DNA of 64,000 bases from Rhea pennata (lineage: Eukaryota > Chordata > Aves > Rheiformes > Rheidae), in contig NC_084668.1 of the NCBI RefSeq assembly GCF_028389875.1, positions 21,815,493-21,879,492 on the forward strand, given 5' to 3'. Within the stretch, counting starts at the first letter, position 1. Each line of letters starts with the position of its first letter. Shown here in pieces: positions 12,601-27,600 of this stretch. The notes below the pieces were generated by a model. The model saw only the letters and a program-made list of their open reading frames with translations, searched no databases and was not told the DNA's origin. The position numbers and the translations under genes are program-made.

Positions 12601-15600
12601 TTCCTTTGCCATCTTCTGTCAACTTCTCAAGAAGAAAAAATCCCACAGTTTTTATTTTCGTAATCACACTCCACCCTTACCACTCAGATGTTGTCTTATT
12701 GAGCAAATTCATGGAGTACTCTACACACAGGCTTATTTGCACATGTTCTTAAGAAACCAAGTCAAATCACCATTATCACTACAAATTAGTTTAGTCCTGT
12801 AAAACAGGATGCTGAAGCAGTCCACCCATGCCCCCAAAACCATAACCCTATAAACTGGGAGCCACACATTCACTTATACATACTTGACATGGGCTTGCCT
12901 GAAAGAAATAATAAATCTCTAGCTACAAGACAGACTGGCTTGTAAAATGCTTTATCTTTCATGAAGTTGAAGTCATAATTAAAAACATTCTTATACGTTA
13001 GCATTGATTTCTTAGGTAATTCAACAGCAAGGAAAAGTGTACGAGGTGATATAAACGCATGGCTATATGGTATGGATATTAAAAATGGAACACAAACACA
13101 ATGGACCAGAATTGGAAAGGAGATACTATGCTTAGAAGGGCAGTAGGATTAAGAGTATTTCTATTTATCCATAGGTCTTCAATCAGCAGCATATCACCCA
13201 AGCTCTTCCTTTCCAAGTGGGCTATGTCTTAGTACATGCTTGCAGCCATTTGACTCTTTGCCATGCCATACAGAGCAGTATATAATTAGTACTATTAGTA
13301 TATTTAGAAAAAGTACAGATATCTGGAAACACATAGAGATTAACACCCATCTTCATTTTTAAGACTTACCGCAAGCTGGCCTGATAGCTTCCTCTGCTAA
13401 ATGACTGGACTTTCTCAAGATTTGGCTCAAGCAAGTTATTTTCTGCTGCTGTAAAATATAGTATATAAAGCTCTTCAATTTGTGCTAAAATTGAATACAA
13501 CCTAATTCCTGTGTTGATCTGCAAAAAACTGAAGTATCTCCAAGTCATAGCTGGAATACTTCGTAGAAAGCAAGGGACATAAAACAAATATGTTACTCCA
13601 CCTGTACACACCACAGGTTTTATATCAGTTTGCATTTGACCCGATCAAGTTAGCAAATTGAATATTAAACCAAGTATCATCTTATTTGGGATGTGACTGC
13701 TGAAGGCTATTTCCCTATTCTAGCAATTGGCCTCATCTTTTAAGATAATCATATCCAATGCATGACACTTCACAAAAATACAAGTCATCCTATTAAGCTT
13801 CTATTTCCAGAATCTTGGATTCAAATCTGCCTCTAGCAAAACAAATAAAGTGGTTTCAGCATGCTCTGTAGCTTGCCTGTAGTTCAAATGCAGCACAGCA
13901 GAACTGTTGGCACTAACCAGAGAAACAAAATGCCAAGGTATTGCAGGTCAGGACTAATGTTCCAGGGCATTCAGTGCATATGCACTAAAACCACTTTGGC
14001 CAGGGCTATCAGTGTACTACTTCTAAGGATGCTAAAATTTAGCCCTCAAGGGGAAAAATGGGGTGGGGGGTGGCATAGAAAGGGAAAAAGGATTAGTCGT
14101 CAATAAAATAAATACATATACACACTATGTTATATATATTATATAAAAGAAACGAGACACTTACTTCGCACTGGTACTCCAGCAAGTGCCCTGTCTCCTT
14201 TGCTTTGTAAGGTCACTAGCATGAAATAAACCCCTTTCCTCTTCAGGAGTTCCTCATGAGTTCCTCTCTCCACAGCCCGTCCGTGCTCAAACCCAACAAT
14301 GACGTCGGCAGCTTTGATGGTGGACAGGCGGTGAGCTATCGAGATCGCCGTGCGGCCAAGGCGAGCCTGACAGAGAACAACAGCCATGTGGCCAAGACAG
14401 CAAACAGAAGCTCTTGGAACCAATGGAGCATAACCTAAAGTTCAGTCATATCAACAGGAGTCTTTCAAGTGGATTTAGCTGACTTTGAATTATCTCCATC
14501 CGTAGCCTATATTGTTCATGTATTCTCCACACAGAAAAAGGCAGATATCTTTGAGTCCTTTTGCTAGTGCTCTAAACTGTCTGGAAGCAGGTTTGTTCCA
14601 GCATGGAAGCTGTGAAACTGCATTGTTGTGGCCCTAAAAAGTGTTTTAACTTGGACTTAGGACTGTGCTAATACCCCCAGATTATTTTTTCTTGCCACTT
14701 CGGTGAACAGATGGAGAAAACACACAACTGCTCAAAACTGTGTTCAGAGAAACAAAACCACAGAATCACATGTCAAAAACTGGAGCTTATCTGCAGTGAC
14801 TGTTTTTCTTCACTCTTTGCAGAGAAACTCAGACATCTGCAGAGTTACAGAATGGTCATTTAAGTATTAATTCTCTGGCACCAGAGAAGAAGGGTTGTTT
14901 CTGACTAAAACTCAAATGTTCCAAATTCATTGCCTTGGCAAGGTCGCTCTTGGATTCATGGAATTAATTCAGAAAAAGAAACAAGATTACAGGTGACACA
15001 TCTGTACAGATTGTAGATTCTTCAAACTTCTGACTTACTTATTGTCTATATGTAGAGTTACCAATGACATTCATTGCCAGGAATGGCATTAATTTTGCCA
15101 AAATTTACACAAGACATAATTCAGGCTAAGCTCCCTTCATATTAAATCTATTTATCTAAAATTGGCACTTCTAGTCTGACTTATTTACTGTAGGATTAGA
15201 TGAATCCCACTTGGGACTCTATCAATTGCATTGATCAAATCTCTGCTGGTTAAAAGGGGGGCTTAGCATAGCTGTTCTGGGAGCAGACATCTATCTTGCT
15301 AATACTTACTTTTAATCAGACAAATCCTACAAATGACATAGAAAAGTTTCCTTCTGGTCATGGACAGAATTGTCAAAATCTTGATAGTCCTGAGCATCTT
15401 ATTACCTACTTAGCCAAAACCCCTCCTAAGGGATTTGCTGGATCACAACACATGGATCAGATTACAACTCACACAGAAAAAGATGGAGGGCAGTGAATAT
15501 CCAGAGATGGGAACTATCTCTGAAGAAAGTGAATTATAGATTTTTGTTAATGTTCCAATAAGAAAGAAATATTTCCATGCAATACCAAGGTTCTATTTGT

Positions 15601-18600
15601 GTATATGAAACAGTTAAGAGAAGTTTCTCAATGCTTTGTCACAATTCAGCAGCATCCTCTACACAGTGCCTTAAAAATTATTTCTACTCTTTTAAATCTG
15701 ATTTATGCTATATTATAGCAAACCTTATGAAGTGCTTCTTGAACAGTAGCTTCACTTTCATTATCAAGTGCTGAGGTAGCCATATCCAGTAGCAGGATTT
15801 TAGGGTTTCGCACAAGGGCTCGAGCAATAGCTATCCTCTGCTTTTGACCTCCACTCATCTGGCTTCCACCCTCTCCAACATGAGTGTCAAATTGCTGGGT
15901 GAAGGAAAAAAATTAAAATGAAACACGTAACAAAGGCATCTATCAAGCTTCTGATGAAGTCACTGTAAAATGCCTTTCAGGTTTACACTGGCAGTGGACT
16001 TAAAAAAAAAATTATCAACTTTGAAAGACAAAAAAAAAATTGTTACTGCTCCAGACGTTGAGGACAGCTGATGAAAGAATCTCCTTCATAATCAACAATA
16101 TTAATTATAAGACCTAAATAACTCTTGTTGAATGAAAGGTTGCTACTTACTGTCAATTTTAATCTTCTGCTCTTCCATCTAAACTCAAACAGCTACAAAG
16201 GGGGAGGGACAAAGTGATCTTCTATTTTTCCATCAAATTCCACCAAATATTTTAAGAGGCAGAGCATACCTGTGGCAAGTCCATGATAAAGTTGTAAGCA
16301 TTGGCCTCTTTGGCCGCTTTGATTATTTCTTCCATGGTAGCCTCATCCCGACCATAGCGAATGTTCTCTGCGATTGTGGTAGCAAACAGAACTGGCTCTT
16401 GCTCAACAATACCAATCTGCGAGCGTAGCCACTGGATATTAAGGGAGCGAATGTCATGGCCATCCAAGGTAATCTACAGAGTCAATTAAAGCAAGGACAA
16501 AACAAAACAAAACAAAGTGATGGACATTCTCTTCCCTAGTTCAGAGATTTTAAAAAAACACACATTGGAAATAAATATCTCTTTTTGTTTGGCTTCACAA
16601 ATAAAGCCAGGCAGAAAATAGTCAAACTAGTTTTCTGTAAAGGATGTAAATATTCGGACATATAAGGACATATACCTTTTCTACTAGTAAAAGTGAATTA
16701 ACAGATTCATGGAGAGCCAGGTGGAAGAATTATCCATCCTCTACCATCTATTTGCAGATATTTTTCAAGACAGGGACCTTTTGTTTTGTTTTGTTTTATG
16801 TTCCCTAATGGAAGAGATTTCTGTTTTCTAGGCAGATCTAGTCACAAAACCCAAAACTACCTCTGTGTGTCTCATTTACTAGGTCTTTTCAGTTGTGAAA
16901 AACAATACTTTTGGTCAAATTTAGTCAATTGTTTCAGAGCTGGTGAGTAGTTAAGGAAGAGAAAGTCTTAATTATAAAATGAACAGGCAAACAAAAATTT
17001 ACAAAAATTTTCCTCTCAAAAAAAGAAAAGTTGAGAAGGTGTGCTATTATTTTTTCCATGTGTTTTCTAATATTCAAGATTATGAAGCACTTTCAGGTTC
17101 TTTAGGAATATTGAAACTTCGGTCTTTTGGCATGAGTACAAAAAGAAATAATAGAAAATGCACTATAAAGTAACCGAATTCTGTATAAATGAGTTTTGTT
17201 AAATATATATTTACACTAAATTGATTCTTTGTCTATTTTAGTTTCAAATATATGTTACCATGTATGTGATTTGTGCCAACTAAGAAAACATAAATGAGAT
17301 GAGAATGTTAATAGATGTAACTTATATTCATAGCCAAATGATTTGGCATATACTAAAACAGTATTATGGGACAACGATTAAATATTCAATATTGTATTTC
17401 CCAGAACTGAAAATGAGTTGTCACTCCTGAATTACTGTCTAGATAGGTATAGTTTTTACTCAGATTTAGCACTGAATTTTTATTTCCTCCTAATTTTTTT
17501 TTCTCTTTCACATTATTATTATTGATAATACTATTCATCATTCACCTAAAATGGACAAAAAAAAAGGTATTTTGCTCATTTCTTTTTTGGATCTAAAAGG
17601 AAAATAATTTAAGAATCTCCCTTTCCACTTTGGAGAAGAAAGCATGTTGCTCTTCAAAGCTTCTAAGACTAGAGAAACCCCTGCTTTAATGGGATACTCA
17701 CCATGCCATCACTGGGGTCATAGAAACGCTGGATGAGCTGTATTGTTGTACTTTTTCCAGCTCCACTAGCTCCAACAAAAGCTGTTGTCTCCCCTGCTTT
17801 AATAACCATATTAAGATTTTCCAAAATCTGGATTAAAAAACACAAAAAGATCCATTTTAATTCTCTGTTACTGCTGGCAAAACCAACATACTTTAACTGC
17901 TTACAGTAATTGTATTCACAAGAGGGATGACAAATAATTAATTACCTTTACTTCTGGTCTGGAGGGGTAATAAAATGTTACATTATGAAATTCAATTTCA
18001 CCTCGCACTTTATCCAGCTTGTAGCCATCTTCTGACATGCAGTCAATGGTAGGTTTCTAGGGTAGAATTTAGTGTGTTATTTAATTGCTGTTAAACAACC
18101 AACACTTCTGCAGTAGATAAATACTCCCAATTCCATACAAAGCCATGACAGTTCTAGTTGAACAGCTCTTGGTTGCACTGAAGTAATAGCAGAATCTGCC
18201 TCAGAACTAGTACGCAAGAAAACTAGTAGGCAAGAAACATAAAACGAGGGCCAAAGTGACAGAGTGGTTGGCACCAGCGGTTAGCGCAGGCAAGGTGAAT
18301 ACATCCTCTTCTCATCTTCAGCTTACTATGTTTGCCATGGTCATTTTGCTAGTTTTTGCTGGAACAGGATAGGTGAATGCAACAGGCATTTTGACTAAGT
18401 TATTTTACCCAGCTTCTCAGGACTAAGATGGTATTACTTTGCTCACATAAACATTCTCTCATATCACTGAACAACCAATTTGTTACTGAAAATCTGCACA
18501 TTTAATCACTTCTTTGCATTTAAAGCATCCATCCTTACATGGCCACTCTTAAGTGCTGGAATCCTAATTTGAAGTTTTTCCATCAAGTGTATTTGCTCTC

Positions 18601-21600
18601 ACCGACTTTTGGCCAGGCCCTGGGTATCAGGGACTGTTAGACATGAGTGAGGAGAAAAAGAAATCTGAAGAATCCCAAAGAAATCAGATTTTCTAAGGAC
18701 AGTAAAGCTTATCATAAATCTAAAGATATGAACTGTGGAAATAAGAGAATGAATTAAAACTAAAGCAATACCAATATTTGATAACTGAAACATATATGAT
18801 CTTTTAGGTAGCCTAACAAATAGAGGGAAAGGAACATACAGAAGGGAATATTCATAATGGAAATGCGTATGTTCTAAGCTGTTAAGAACAGCCGAAGGAC
18901 TGGTTAGTCTTTAAGATTATGTCTTAATTGAGGTCAGATACTAAGCTATGAAGAAACAAATCCTGCAAATAGGAATCTCAGCATGACCGTTAAGTTAAGT
19001 GCCAGAGAAAATCAGTATCAGGACTGAGCTGTGTTTTTACTATCTAGTCACTAATCTACAAATGTGGCAATTGGATGGATCTAATTTTGTCATTCTTTCT
19101 CTAGACAGATGAAATCTGTCATTGTAGTTTGTTTTTTTAACCCTAAGGTTATCTTACTCAGCTTTATCTTGATTTTTGTGTCTAGCTCACTGTTGAAAAC
19201 TCTTCTGCTTTTAAAATTTTTTTGTTAAAACCCACTTCTCTTATTTGTCTCTTCTTCAGCTTATCTTAGAGCAAAACCTTTAACACAACTTACAAGGCAT
19301 ATACATTATTATTACAGAACACTGAAGGTTTACTAAAAGGTCTATTAGCATTACCATAGCTCCTCTAGCCTTTTTTATGTACCTTAAGTGCTCTTTAGAA
19401 GACAGCCAGCATTTCAACCTGTTTACACAGCACCTAGCACAATAAAGTCTATCAATGACCAACGATACTAAATACTACTAAGAAATCTACAGTGTTTCTC
19501 CAGTCACTAAATGTACCCAAATACAGAAAAGAATCCTCATGAAAAAAATGCCAGCAACTCTCAGACCTTTCTCATACAACTACATTTCATCTATTTATCT
19601 CTCCTGAAAATGTTGTAAATAACATTTATGGATGCTGTGGGAACACTGCTTGTGTTCATTTGGTCTCATTTCACACTTAGGGAAGCTTTGGGACAGGTGA
19701 CAGAGGCCAGTCTTGCCAACTAATGGCAATAGGTCCATGTCTTTTGACACCATCTGGCAGCCTGGAGCTAGATTCATGCTGAAACTTTGGCTGCAAACTG
19801 ACAGTTACTGCCTGCATGCAGGCCTTCTGAGGGCCAGCACTGATCAGTAGTTGTATCTAAGGAGAAGTGGGAGCCAGAAACAGAAGTAACTGGTGGGAAA
19901 AACATCATTATTCAGGCCACTTGGGGAATCTGTTCAACATCCTCTCTGAACATGTGTGCATGCAGCTAGAGCTTTCTATCACACAGTCCATTCTTTAATT
20001 ACTCTCATTTTATCTCATTTACATTGTGGATAAAAATACTCTTGCTAGAGGGCTATTTAATTATTTTTCTACTATCAAGTGACAGAGCTTAGAAATTTAT
20101 TACTTACTTTATCTATTGTCTCAAAAATACTTGTTGCAGCCCCACGGCCAGTGGCAAAGGCTTCCAGGCAGGGAGATACTTGGCCAAGATTTAAAGCTCC
20201 TACTAAAATGCCAAAGAAAACCTGAAAAAATAGAAGAAGAAATTAACAAAATCTAACAGCACAATTTTATTAGTTTAGAGCTCAGAAAGACAAAAATCAA
20301 ACTACAGTGGTTTAAATTCCTGTGCATCAATCGAACTGCAGTAATTCACTGCACAAGCATAATCAGCTTACAGCAAAACAAACTAATGTATCTAAGAACA
20401 GACTTCCATTGTCTTTCACAACTTTGTTTCCAGGCTGAAATAAATCAAATTATCTCGGGTTTGCCCCAGACTTAGAGTGTCTGCACCCAGACATTTACTG
20501 AGGTGCCACAGATAAAACTTTTTTAAGCCATCTCAGTTTGATGGTGCACTTACACCCTCAAAAAAAAAGGGCTGTAATGGAACAACATGGCAAGTAAATC
20601 CTTTGGAGATGTCTGTGACCAAGAAGAAAATGAGAATCTATAACAGTTCAAAAGCCTGGAGAAGTTTAAAATACTATATGTGACTGCTATTAGGATGTGA
20701 TTAAGACAAATCAACATCAAGAAAAAATAGACAACTTTGGCCATAATATCATAGCTATTCTTACATGGACCAACATCTACCAGTAAATAACACTTGCAAA
20801 ACTTGCTTCTGGAGCATGTACAAGCTACAGAGAATATTTTGGCCTCCTCTTCACACAGAAATGAACTGTAATGGTTGCTATCAACACTGAATATGCCAAT
20901 ATTTGAGTTGAGACTATTCTATTAGTTCTTTATGGTGATATCGGAGAACATTTGCCATCTCCTGATAAATGGCCCAAGGCCTTAAAGTTGACTTTCTGCA
21001 GGTAGCAGAAAATACAAAACCTGAGTATTAGGAGGACTAGTATGCAATCTTTTGCTGTAGTTTAACAATGCCTGAGAAGTCTGTTAAGAAAGAATTAAAG
21101 AGTCAGCTAGTCTGAATACAACATAGACTGCAGTCAGGACAGATGGCAAGGTGTAGAAGGAAACACTACTGTCCAGGAAGAAAGAAAAGTACACAGGACT
21201 CAGCTCTCCCTTATGCCACTGGTATTTGCTGAGAATAGCCCCCAGGGCTGAAGAGAAAGACACATACTACTCTGCATAATGTGCACTGCAAAAATGTATA
21301 CTGTGATGTATAGATCTTGCCACAAATTCATACTCAGCTTTACTAGAGACTAATTTCCTTGTATGGAAAAGTCCAAAGCAAGTAGATCACATGCATGTCA
21401 GATTCTATTATGAACAGGAGGAGAACAGGTCCTGTAGCTCTGACTGGAAATAAAAGGGAAGGCAACTTGTAATTTATCCCAACTCGGTATGGCTCATGCA
21501 CAACAGTTTTTCAGAGACTGGAAAGAGAATATTTAAATGTTTTTTTAAAATCTATAAACCTCCCCCCCCCCCAAACTCACTAGGAGTGTATGATGGAAAG

Positions 21601-24600
21601 TGGGAAATAATTTATCAAGTGCCATTAGCAGGAAGTTCTGCACTACATGCTACTATGAGGGTTAGGAGCTGGCATGGTGCACGAGAGAGAGAATGATCAG
21701 AAATAGATGTTTCACTAAAACACTAGGGCTTCAGGAAAAGTTTATTCTGGGTCTGACCCAGAGCCTGCCATTTAGACAGTTGTAGCTTAGAGTGGAGAAT
21801 AAGTGAAATATCTGTAGATCTTGGTTCTATTGCATTTAGATTATAAAGCATCTACTGTGCTAGTAGTGGATGCATAAGACCGCTGCAGGTTAGTATGCTT
21901 TTTTTTTTTTTTTTTTTTTCCTGCATAAACTGCAGGAGCTAGTCATGTGTTTTTTGGCCAGCATTGGTCAAAAATATTTATACATTTTCTGTCACCTGGA
22001 GAACTGGGTGGGAAATTTGTTTTTTGTCATCTGGAGAGCTGGGTGGAAAATTTGCAACAGAAAATGGTGATTCAACAGAACTGAAACTATTCAAATGAGA
22101 GAAATTAGATTTGATAAAACTTTCTTCAGATAGGTTCCTCCTTACTACAGTGGGATTTTTCATCACAAATAAAGCTCTTCAGAAGACCCAATATTCCAGA
22201 AAATACAGGCACACTCAGGATACGAGAAAGCTAGTTTCAGGTCTCTGATGGATATGTAGAGACACACAAACGCAAGTGTCATTCTGATCACAGTAGATGG
22301 CATGTGAAATCTTTAAAAAGAACATGAGTTTTTTTTTTTCTTATCCAGTTGAGTCATATACTTTATGCATACACTGAGTAATGACCTTTAAGAAAAAAAC
22401 ATATAGAGCTTGTTACCGCTAGGTAGCAGATATCAGAATATTACAAATATGTGTTCTAGAACTAATGTTTTCAGGGACAGTCCACAAAAGTTAGATCAAA
22501 TTAAAATGAGTACCTGTAGAAGAGTGCCAGGTGAATATTCATCTTCTTCAAGGACAAGTTTAGAACCATACCAAAAAGCTAATGCATAACACAGGAAAAT
22601 TATAAGCCACATGTAACCAGTGAATAATCCCATTATCATCCCTTTTCGAATTCCCCAGTGCTGAGCAAACACCAGATTCTTATCATATCTGTAGAAAGAG
22701 TGGAAAAAATGGATGAAATCAATTTGATAGAAAATTCATAACAGAGACCAAAATGAAGTGCCTTCAATGGTTGACTGTGCTGCAGTGAACTGAGGGTCCA
22801 CATAACGTTGATACCTGTTACTCTGAAGTGAGAGATCACTGTTGCTTCTGCTGAAACCATCAGTCCTTTCAGTTTAGAAAAGCATTGAATATCCCACTGT
22901 AATAAGCACAAGCAATGCCACACTTTCTACAGATACCTGACCAAAGGATTGGGAGTTTTAGCAGTGTGGCACAAGATCTGGCAATTTGGCTAAAGCTTCA
23001 GAGAAAGTCCTACAGCCACACTGTGTTTAAAATGAATGTAAGAGATCTGCAACATAATATCATCAAATCATCATATTTTGCTGTGAAGAGGAAAGCAGTG
23101 AAGAAAACAATCTATAAATTGTTAAGTCTAATCAGGAGAAACACAAAATTTAGTAGTAATTTGCAATCTTGGCAACAAAGGAGATAAATAGTTTAGATTC
23201 AGGTGTCTAAAATTCACCTTGTGCTTATTTTTCTCTATTGAATAAGCACTTCTGAAGACCTAGAGCCAGCTTATCAGAAGTATTTATAAAGCAGACAATT
23301 CAGGTAGAGCTGAAACTATCTGTATGTAGATCAAAGGCTCTTTCATTTTTAGGACCCTGTCAAAATGTCTGGTTAAATAGCAGATAGGTCTGCAATAAGA
23401 TGTGGATGAACAATGACCAACTGTTCATGAACATTCAGGTAACTATGAAAAGAGTTCTGATTGATTTCATACCTGTCAGTATTTCGATTTAATAGTATAT
23501 ATTTTTATCAATAGCTTTATTTATTTACTTTACTGTAACTTATAATGCTCAATAATTTATGATTCTGAAGTACTACTACTGTAACTAGAAGTGTTACTAT
23601 TATTTCTGACATTATCTAATGAATGACTTCCTCCATTTTTCAGGATCCATGCTGCAATATTTTAATTAAATGAATAAAAGTGATATACCGGTATATTACA
23701 ATTTATGGACAAAAATGGACAAAATCATGAAAACATTCCTACTAAAGATAAAACTTTCAGAGTGGGCACCATAAATGGAGGTCATCATGGGGGCTATGAG
23801 ACTCTGGAACTAGTTCTTATTTAGGTTGAAATTTCCCAGACTTTTCAGACGTGCTGCAAAAGTGATTTATCAGAAAGTGCCTGAAGGAAAGTTTGAAAGT
23901 AGGAATGACTTGAAGATAGTATTTCTGGTGCTTTAATACACCGATTGACTGAATTCTGTAACTGTTTTTGCATACATAATATCATTTGCAAACTAAATTT
24001 CTGTGGTAGGTACATGCATACTCAAAATACTCAAAGCTGAAGGATAGTCACTGTTTCAGAACTGAGAGACTACTTGTCAGGATATCGAAGCATATGACAG
24101 CATTATGTTGCTACATAGAAAAGAAATCAGAGACTCTTTACAATTTATCTGAACAAACCTTTCAACTTCTTTCTTTTCCCCACCAAAAGCAGCCACTGTT
24201 CTGATGGATGAGAGTACTTCGTCAGCCACAGCCCCAGCTTTTGCATAAGCCTTTAATTCTCGGCCTGTCAGTTTGGCCACAGCCTACAAAACCATAAGAA
24301 GTGTTGGTTACACCTAAACTATAGGTGTAGACAAGGATGATGATGAGCACTACTGACCGTCACCCAGCACTACCTTCTCTGCATGAGTTCACCTCTCCTG
24401 CTCTGAGCAAACTTTTATTAGGCATGCTGCCTACTCAGAAACTGCCTTCTAATATTAGGGTGTATACTTCTCTGTAGCAAGTACTTTGCACAACAAATTC
24501 ACCCTCTTGGCCAACCATTCTGCTCCAAATTGCTAGAAAGAGCAGCTGGTGACAACTGCTTCCCCTTCCCTTCTGTTGCCAGTTGAGCTTAAGCAACCTG

Positions 24601-27600
24601 CAGATGGAGGGTAAGTGCATTTTGGGGAAGAGGAGGTTAAGCAGGAAGGTTAAGCCCTTAGCCACTGCAGCAGAGCCCAGCTTCCAGCAGAACAGGGAAT
24701 TCCTTCTTCAAATACTCTAGCCTATGCATCTATTAGTCATTTTTGGAGACAGGAAACCAGGCCAGACTGACCTTGGGTTTATCTTCTTTATGGGAGAAAA
24801 CAGACTTGGAAAGGCTCAGGAGAAGAAAACACCAAACAGTATGTATGTGAAAGGAAAGAGCTGGGCATAGAGGAAGAAGAAAGGAAAGGGAAAAAATTAT
24901 AAACATAAAGGAGAACAAGCTCAGAGAGAAAGTGCAGATGAAAGAAAGACGCAGGTAGAGTTTGATTTCATTCCCTGGCAAAATGCTGCTCTCCCATTTC
25001 ACACTGAGTCATTACTCATATCATCTACTTGCAGTCACAGCACAACCTATGAAAGAAGCAGGAAGAAGATAAATTGCCAGAGTTACACTACAGGTTTGAC
25101 AGTAAAAGGATAATACACTGTTCTCAACATGGAAGAAGGGAAACAGCAAGAGGGTTGAACCTGAGTGAAGAGCACAGGGGATTGTGAAGGAGGAGTAGAA
25201 ATTGCCCAGCCCTGCTGAGTAAGGGAGTAGAAGTGAAAAATACTGAGAAGCCTGAAATTCCCCTCCTCCATGTGGTTCTTCCACACAGTGAAAGGGAGGT
25301 GAAGGGAGTAGGAGAAGTAGAGAGAGGAACAACTGAGAGAGGATGCAGGAGCTGCTGGGAGCATGGACAGCTTGAGGTGAGTCAAATACTTGATTTCAAA
25401 TATTTTAAAGCTCCTAGACTGGATTCCACCCTAACCTTTGTAAAGAATTCAAGTCCAACACACAGTAACCATTTAAAACAGATCTGCAGGAACAGAGAGA
25501 CGCTATAGGTCAAGTTCTGACCTCAGCAACAATAATATCCATCCATGGGATCCCACAGAAGGTATGCTTAAGCTCCCATCTTAGAAGCAGGACATATTTT
25601 TCCTGGAATCAGAATAAACGAAGAGAGCAACATCCTTCTCTCCCACCCACCCTGTCATGCCCAGGAGTGTTGTAAGGTTCTCAGAAGGAGACAGCTCTCT
25701 CCAGGACAGTGTACAGCAGCTGCTGTGATGAGAATCTGCCTCCTTGACTTCTGAGAGGTGCTATAGCCTTCTCTTCCACAAACCCCTCTAGCTCAATGGC
25801 ATGGTCTTCCCTACTCATCACACCCAGGCATGGACCTCACACAATTCACTTACCAAACCATAGATAGCTGCTCCAATTCCAATCAGAGGACTGACTGCAA
25901 TGATAACCAAAGTCAGTTTCCAGCCACTGACAAATCCCAGTAGGAATCCACACACAAAGGTGGTAAAGCGTTGGATAAAAACTGCTACTTGATCAGCAAT
26001 AGCCTCATTAATTTTGTTAATGTCACTGGAAAAAAACACACACACACAAAAAAGAGATGATTGGTGACTATATCTTTTATTTGTGTTACAGTTTTGGCCA
26101 TATTAAGGTTCATTGCTTTCTCCTGCAGAGGGCCCTGGAGGCCTTCCTCTCCTCTACTCTTATCTTTCTCATCTTTTCTAAAGACCTTGGGCTACAGTGA
26201 GGACAGCTGATGCCTTTGCAACGGCATGAGATGTTTAGATATGAACACTTTAGAAAAGATATGGCTTCTCCTGAGAAAAGTCACCCTGCCAGCTGTCTCT
26301 TTCACTGTCTACTTCTTAGTACTGTGTCCCTGCTGATTCAAAAGGGGAGGCAGAAACATCATATGTGGATGCAGTTGTATGATAATGGGAAAACAGCATT
26401 CTCCCCATCGGATAACACCAAATATGTAACACACAGCTTTGCTGAAGGGGGAGGGAAAGGGAAGAGGGCTGCATCCCTCCTCACAGTTTCACCTTCCAAC
26501 ACCTTCTAGTCCCTCTGTACATCTTTTCAGATAGTTTTTTTCTCCAAATGAGAGGGAATGCAAGAAAGAGGAGGGCTACATTGTTGCTGCAGGCACTAGA
26601 AAAACATAGCAGCTCTGTCATATGGGGGGGATGGTGGAGCACTGGTTAACATTTGGTCCTAATGCAGCTGCAGAGTTGTCCATTTTTTTCCTGCTCTTAT
26701 CCAGTGCAAATACAGGAAAGATTTCCCAAATAAAATAGTCATTATTTTTTTGCTACTCTTGGCTACTACTTCACCCTTGAAATAAGCAAAATTGGGAATT
26801 CCCAGACAACACAGGACCAAGTGGCCTTGAGATTTAAAGTGCACATTTGTTAGTTTATTGATATATTAAGAAAAGTCATAGTCCTCTATTGAAAATATGA
26901 GTGGTGAATGAAGAATATGTTTATGTTTCTTCCTGAGAATGTTTTTGCAGTCAAGAAGATCAAGGAACTGAATGTTATTTATTTGCAAAATACACATTCA
27001 GTTCCTATTTTTTGCCAGAGAAATTCCTCATAACCACATACAGTCGATATTTATTCTTCATAAGCAGAATACAAGTGAAAGTCATAGATACCACTGAACA
27101 GTGAGAAAAGACAAAGAAGATCCTGTCAAATTAGGCAGGCACCACAGAGAATGGGGAGCCACCTAGAGTCAGCATATTCGTCATGCAGCTGCCTTCAGAC
27201 TGTAAACAGGAACCAGTCAGGAAAGCAGCAAGTCTTAAACTCCAGCTGTTTTTGTAAAGGCTGAATGTTTACCCAGGACAATAAGGTTTCTCCATCTACC
27301 TTGGATCCTCTTCTAAAGGTAGGTGCTTGTATCCTCTTTCACAGAACTTTAAGCAAGGCTCACTTTTTTCTTTCAAAAGCCAAGTGGAAGCAAGTGTGCC
27401 CCTAATGATTTTTCCTTTCCAGGAAGTGAGAGGGGGTTCAAATCCACACCTTCAATCTTAGAGGAGTATACACTGACAGCGAGATTACAGATCATTCTTG
27501 AGGAATTTGGCTCAGGAGTGCTCAGGAGTGTTTGGCTAATGCCTAATTATTGGCACTCTGTGTTTGGACTGCTCAGGCATTCATAGCACCTAAGGAAGTG

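Larger units (their letters stand above)
20222..22513 (-). other. ABCB11 intron with homopolymers and a short tandem duplication
   Basis: 2.3-kb intron between exons 10 and 11. It holds an 11-C run (21562-21572), a 21-T run (21899-21919) and two 29-nt copies, 35 nt apart, at 21991-22019 and 22026-22054. No gene was recognised. Confidence 0.65.

Noticed and set aside
25021-25508. Overlapping open frames of 91-103 codons on both strands
   Set aside because: They arise from a purine/pyrimidine-skewed stretch with few stops. Products are low complexity, have no splice or family support and lie inside an ABCB11 intron.
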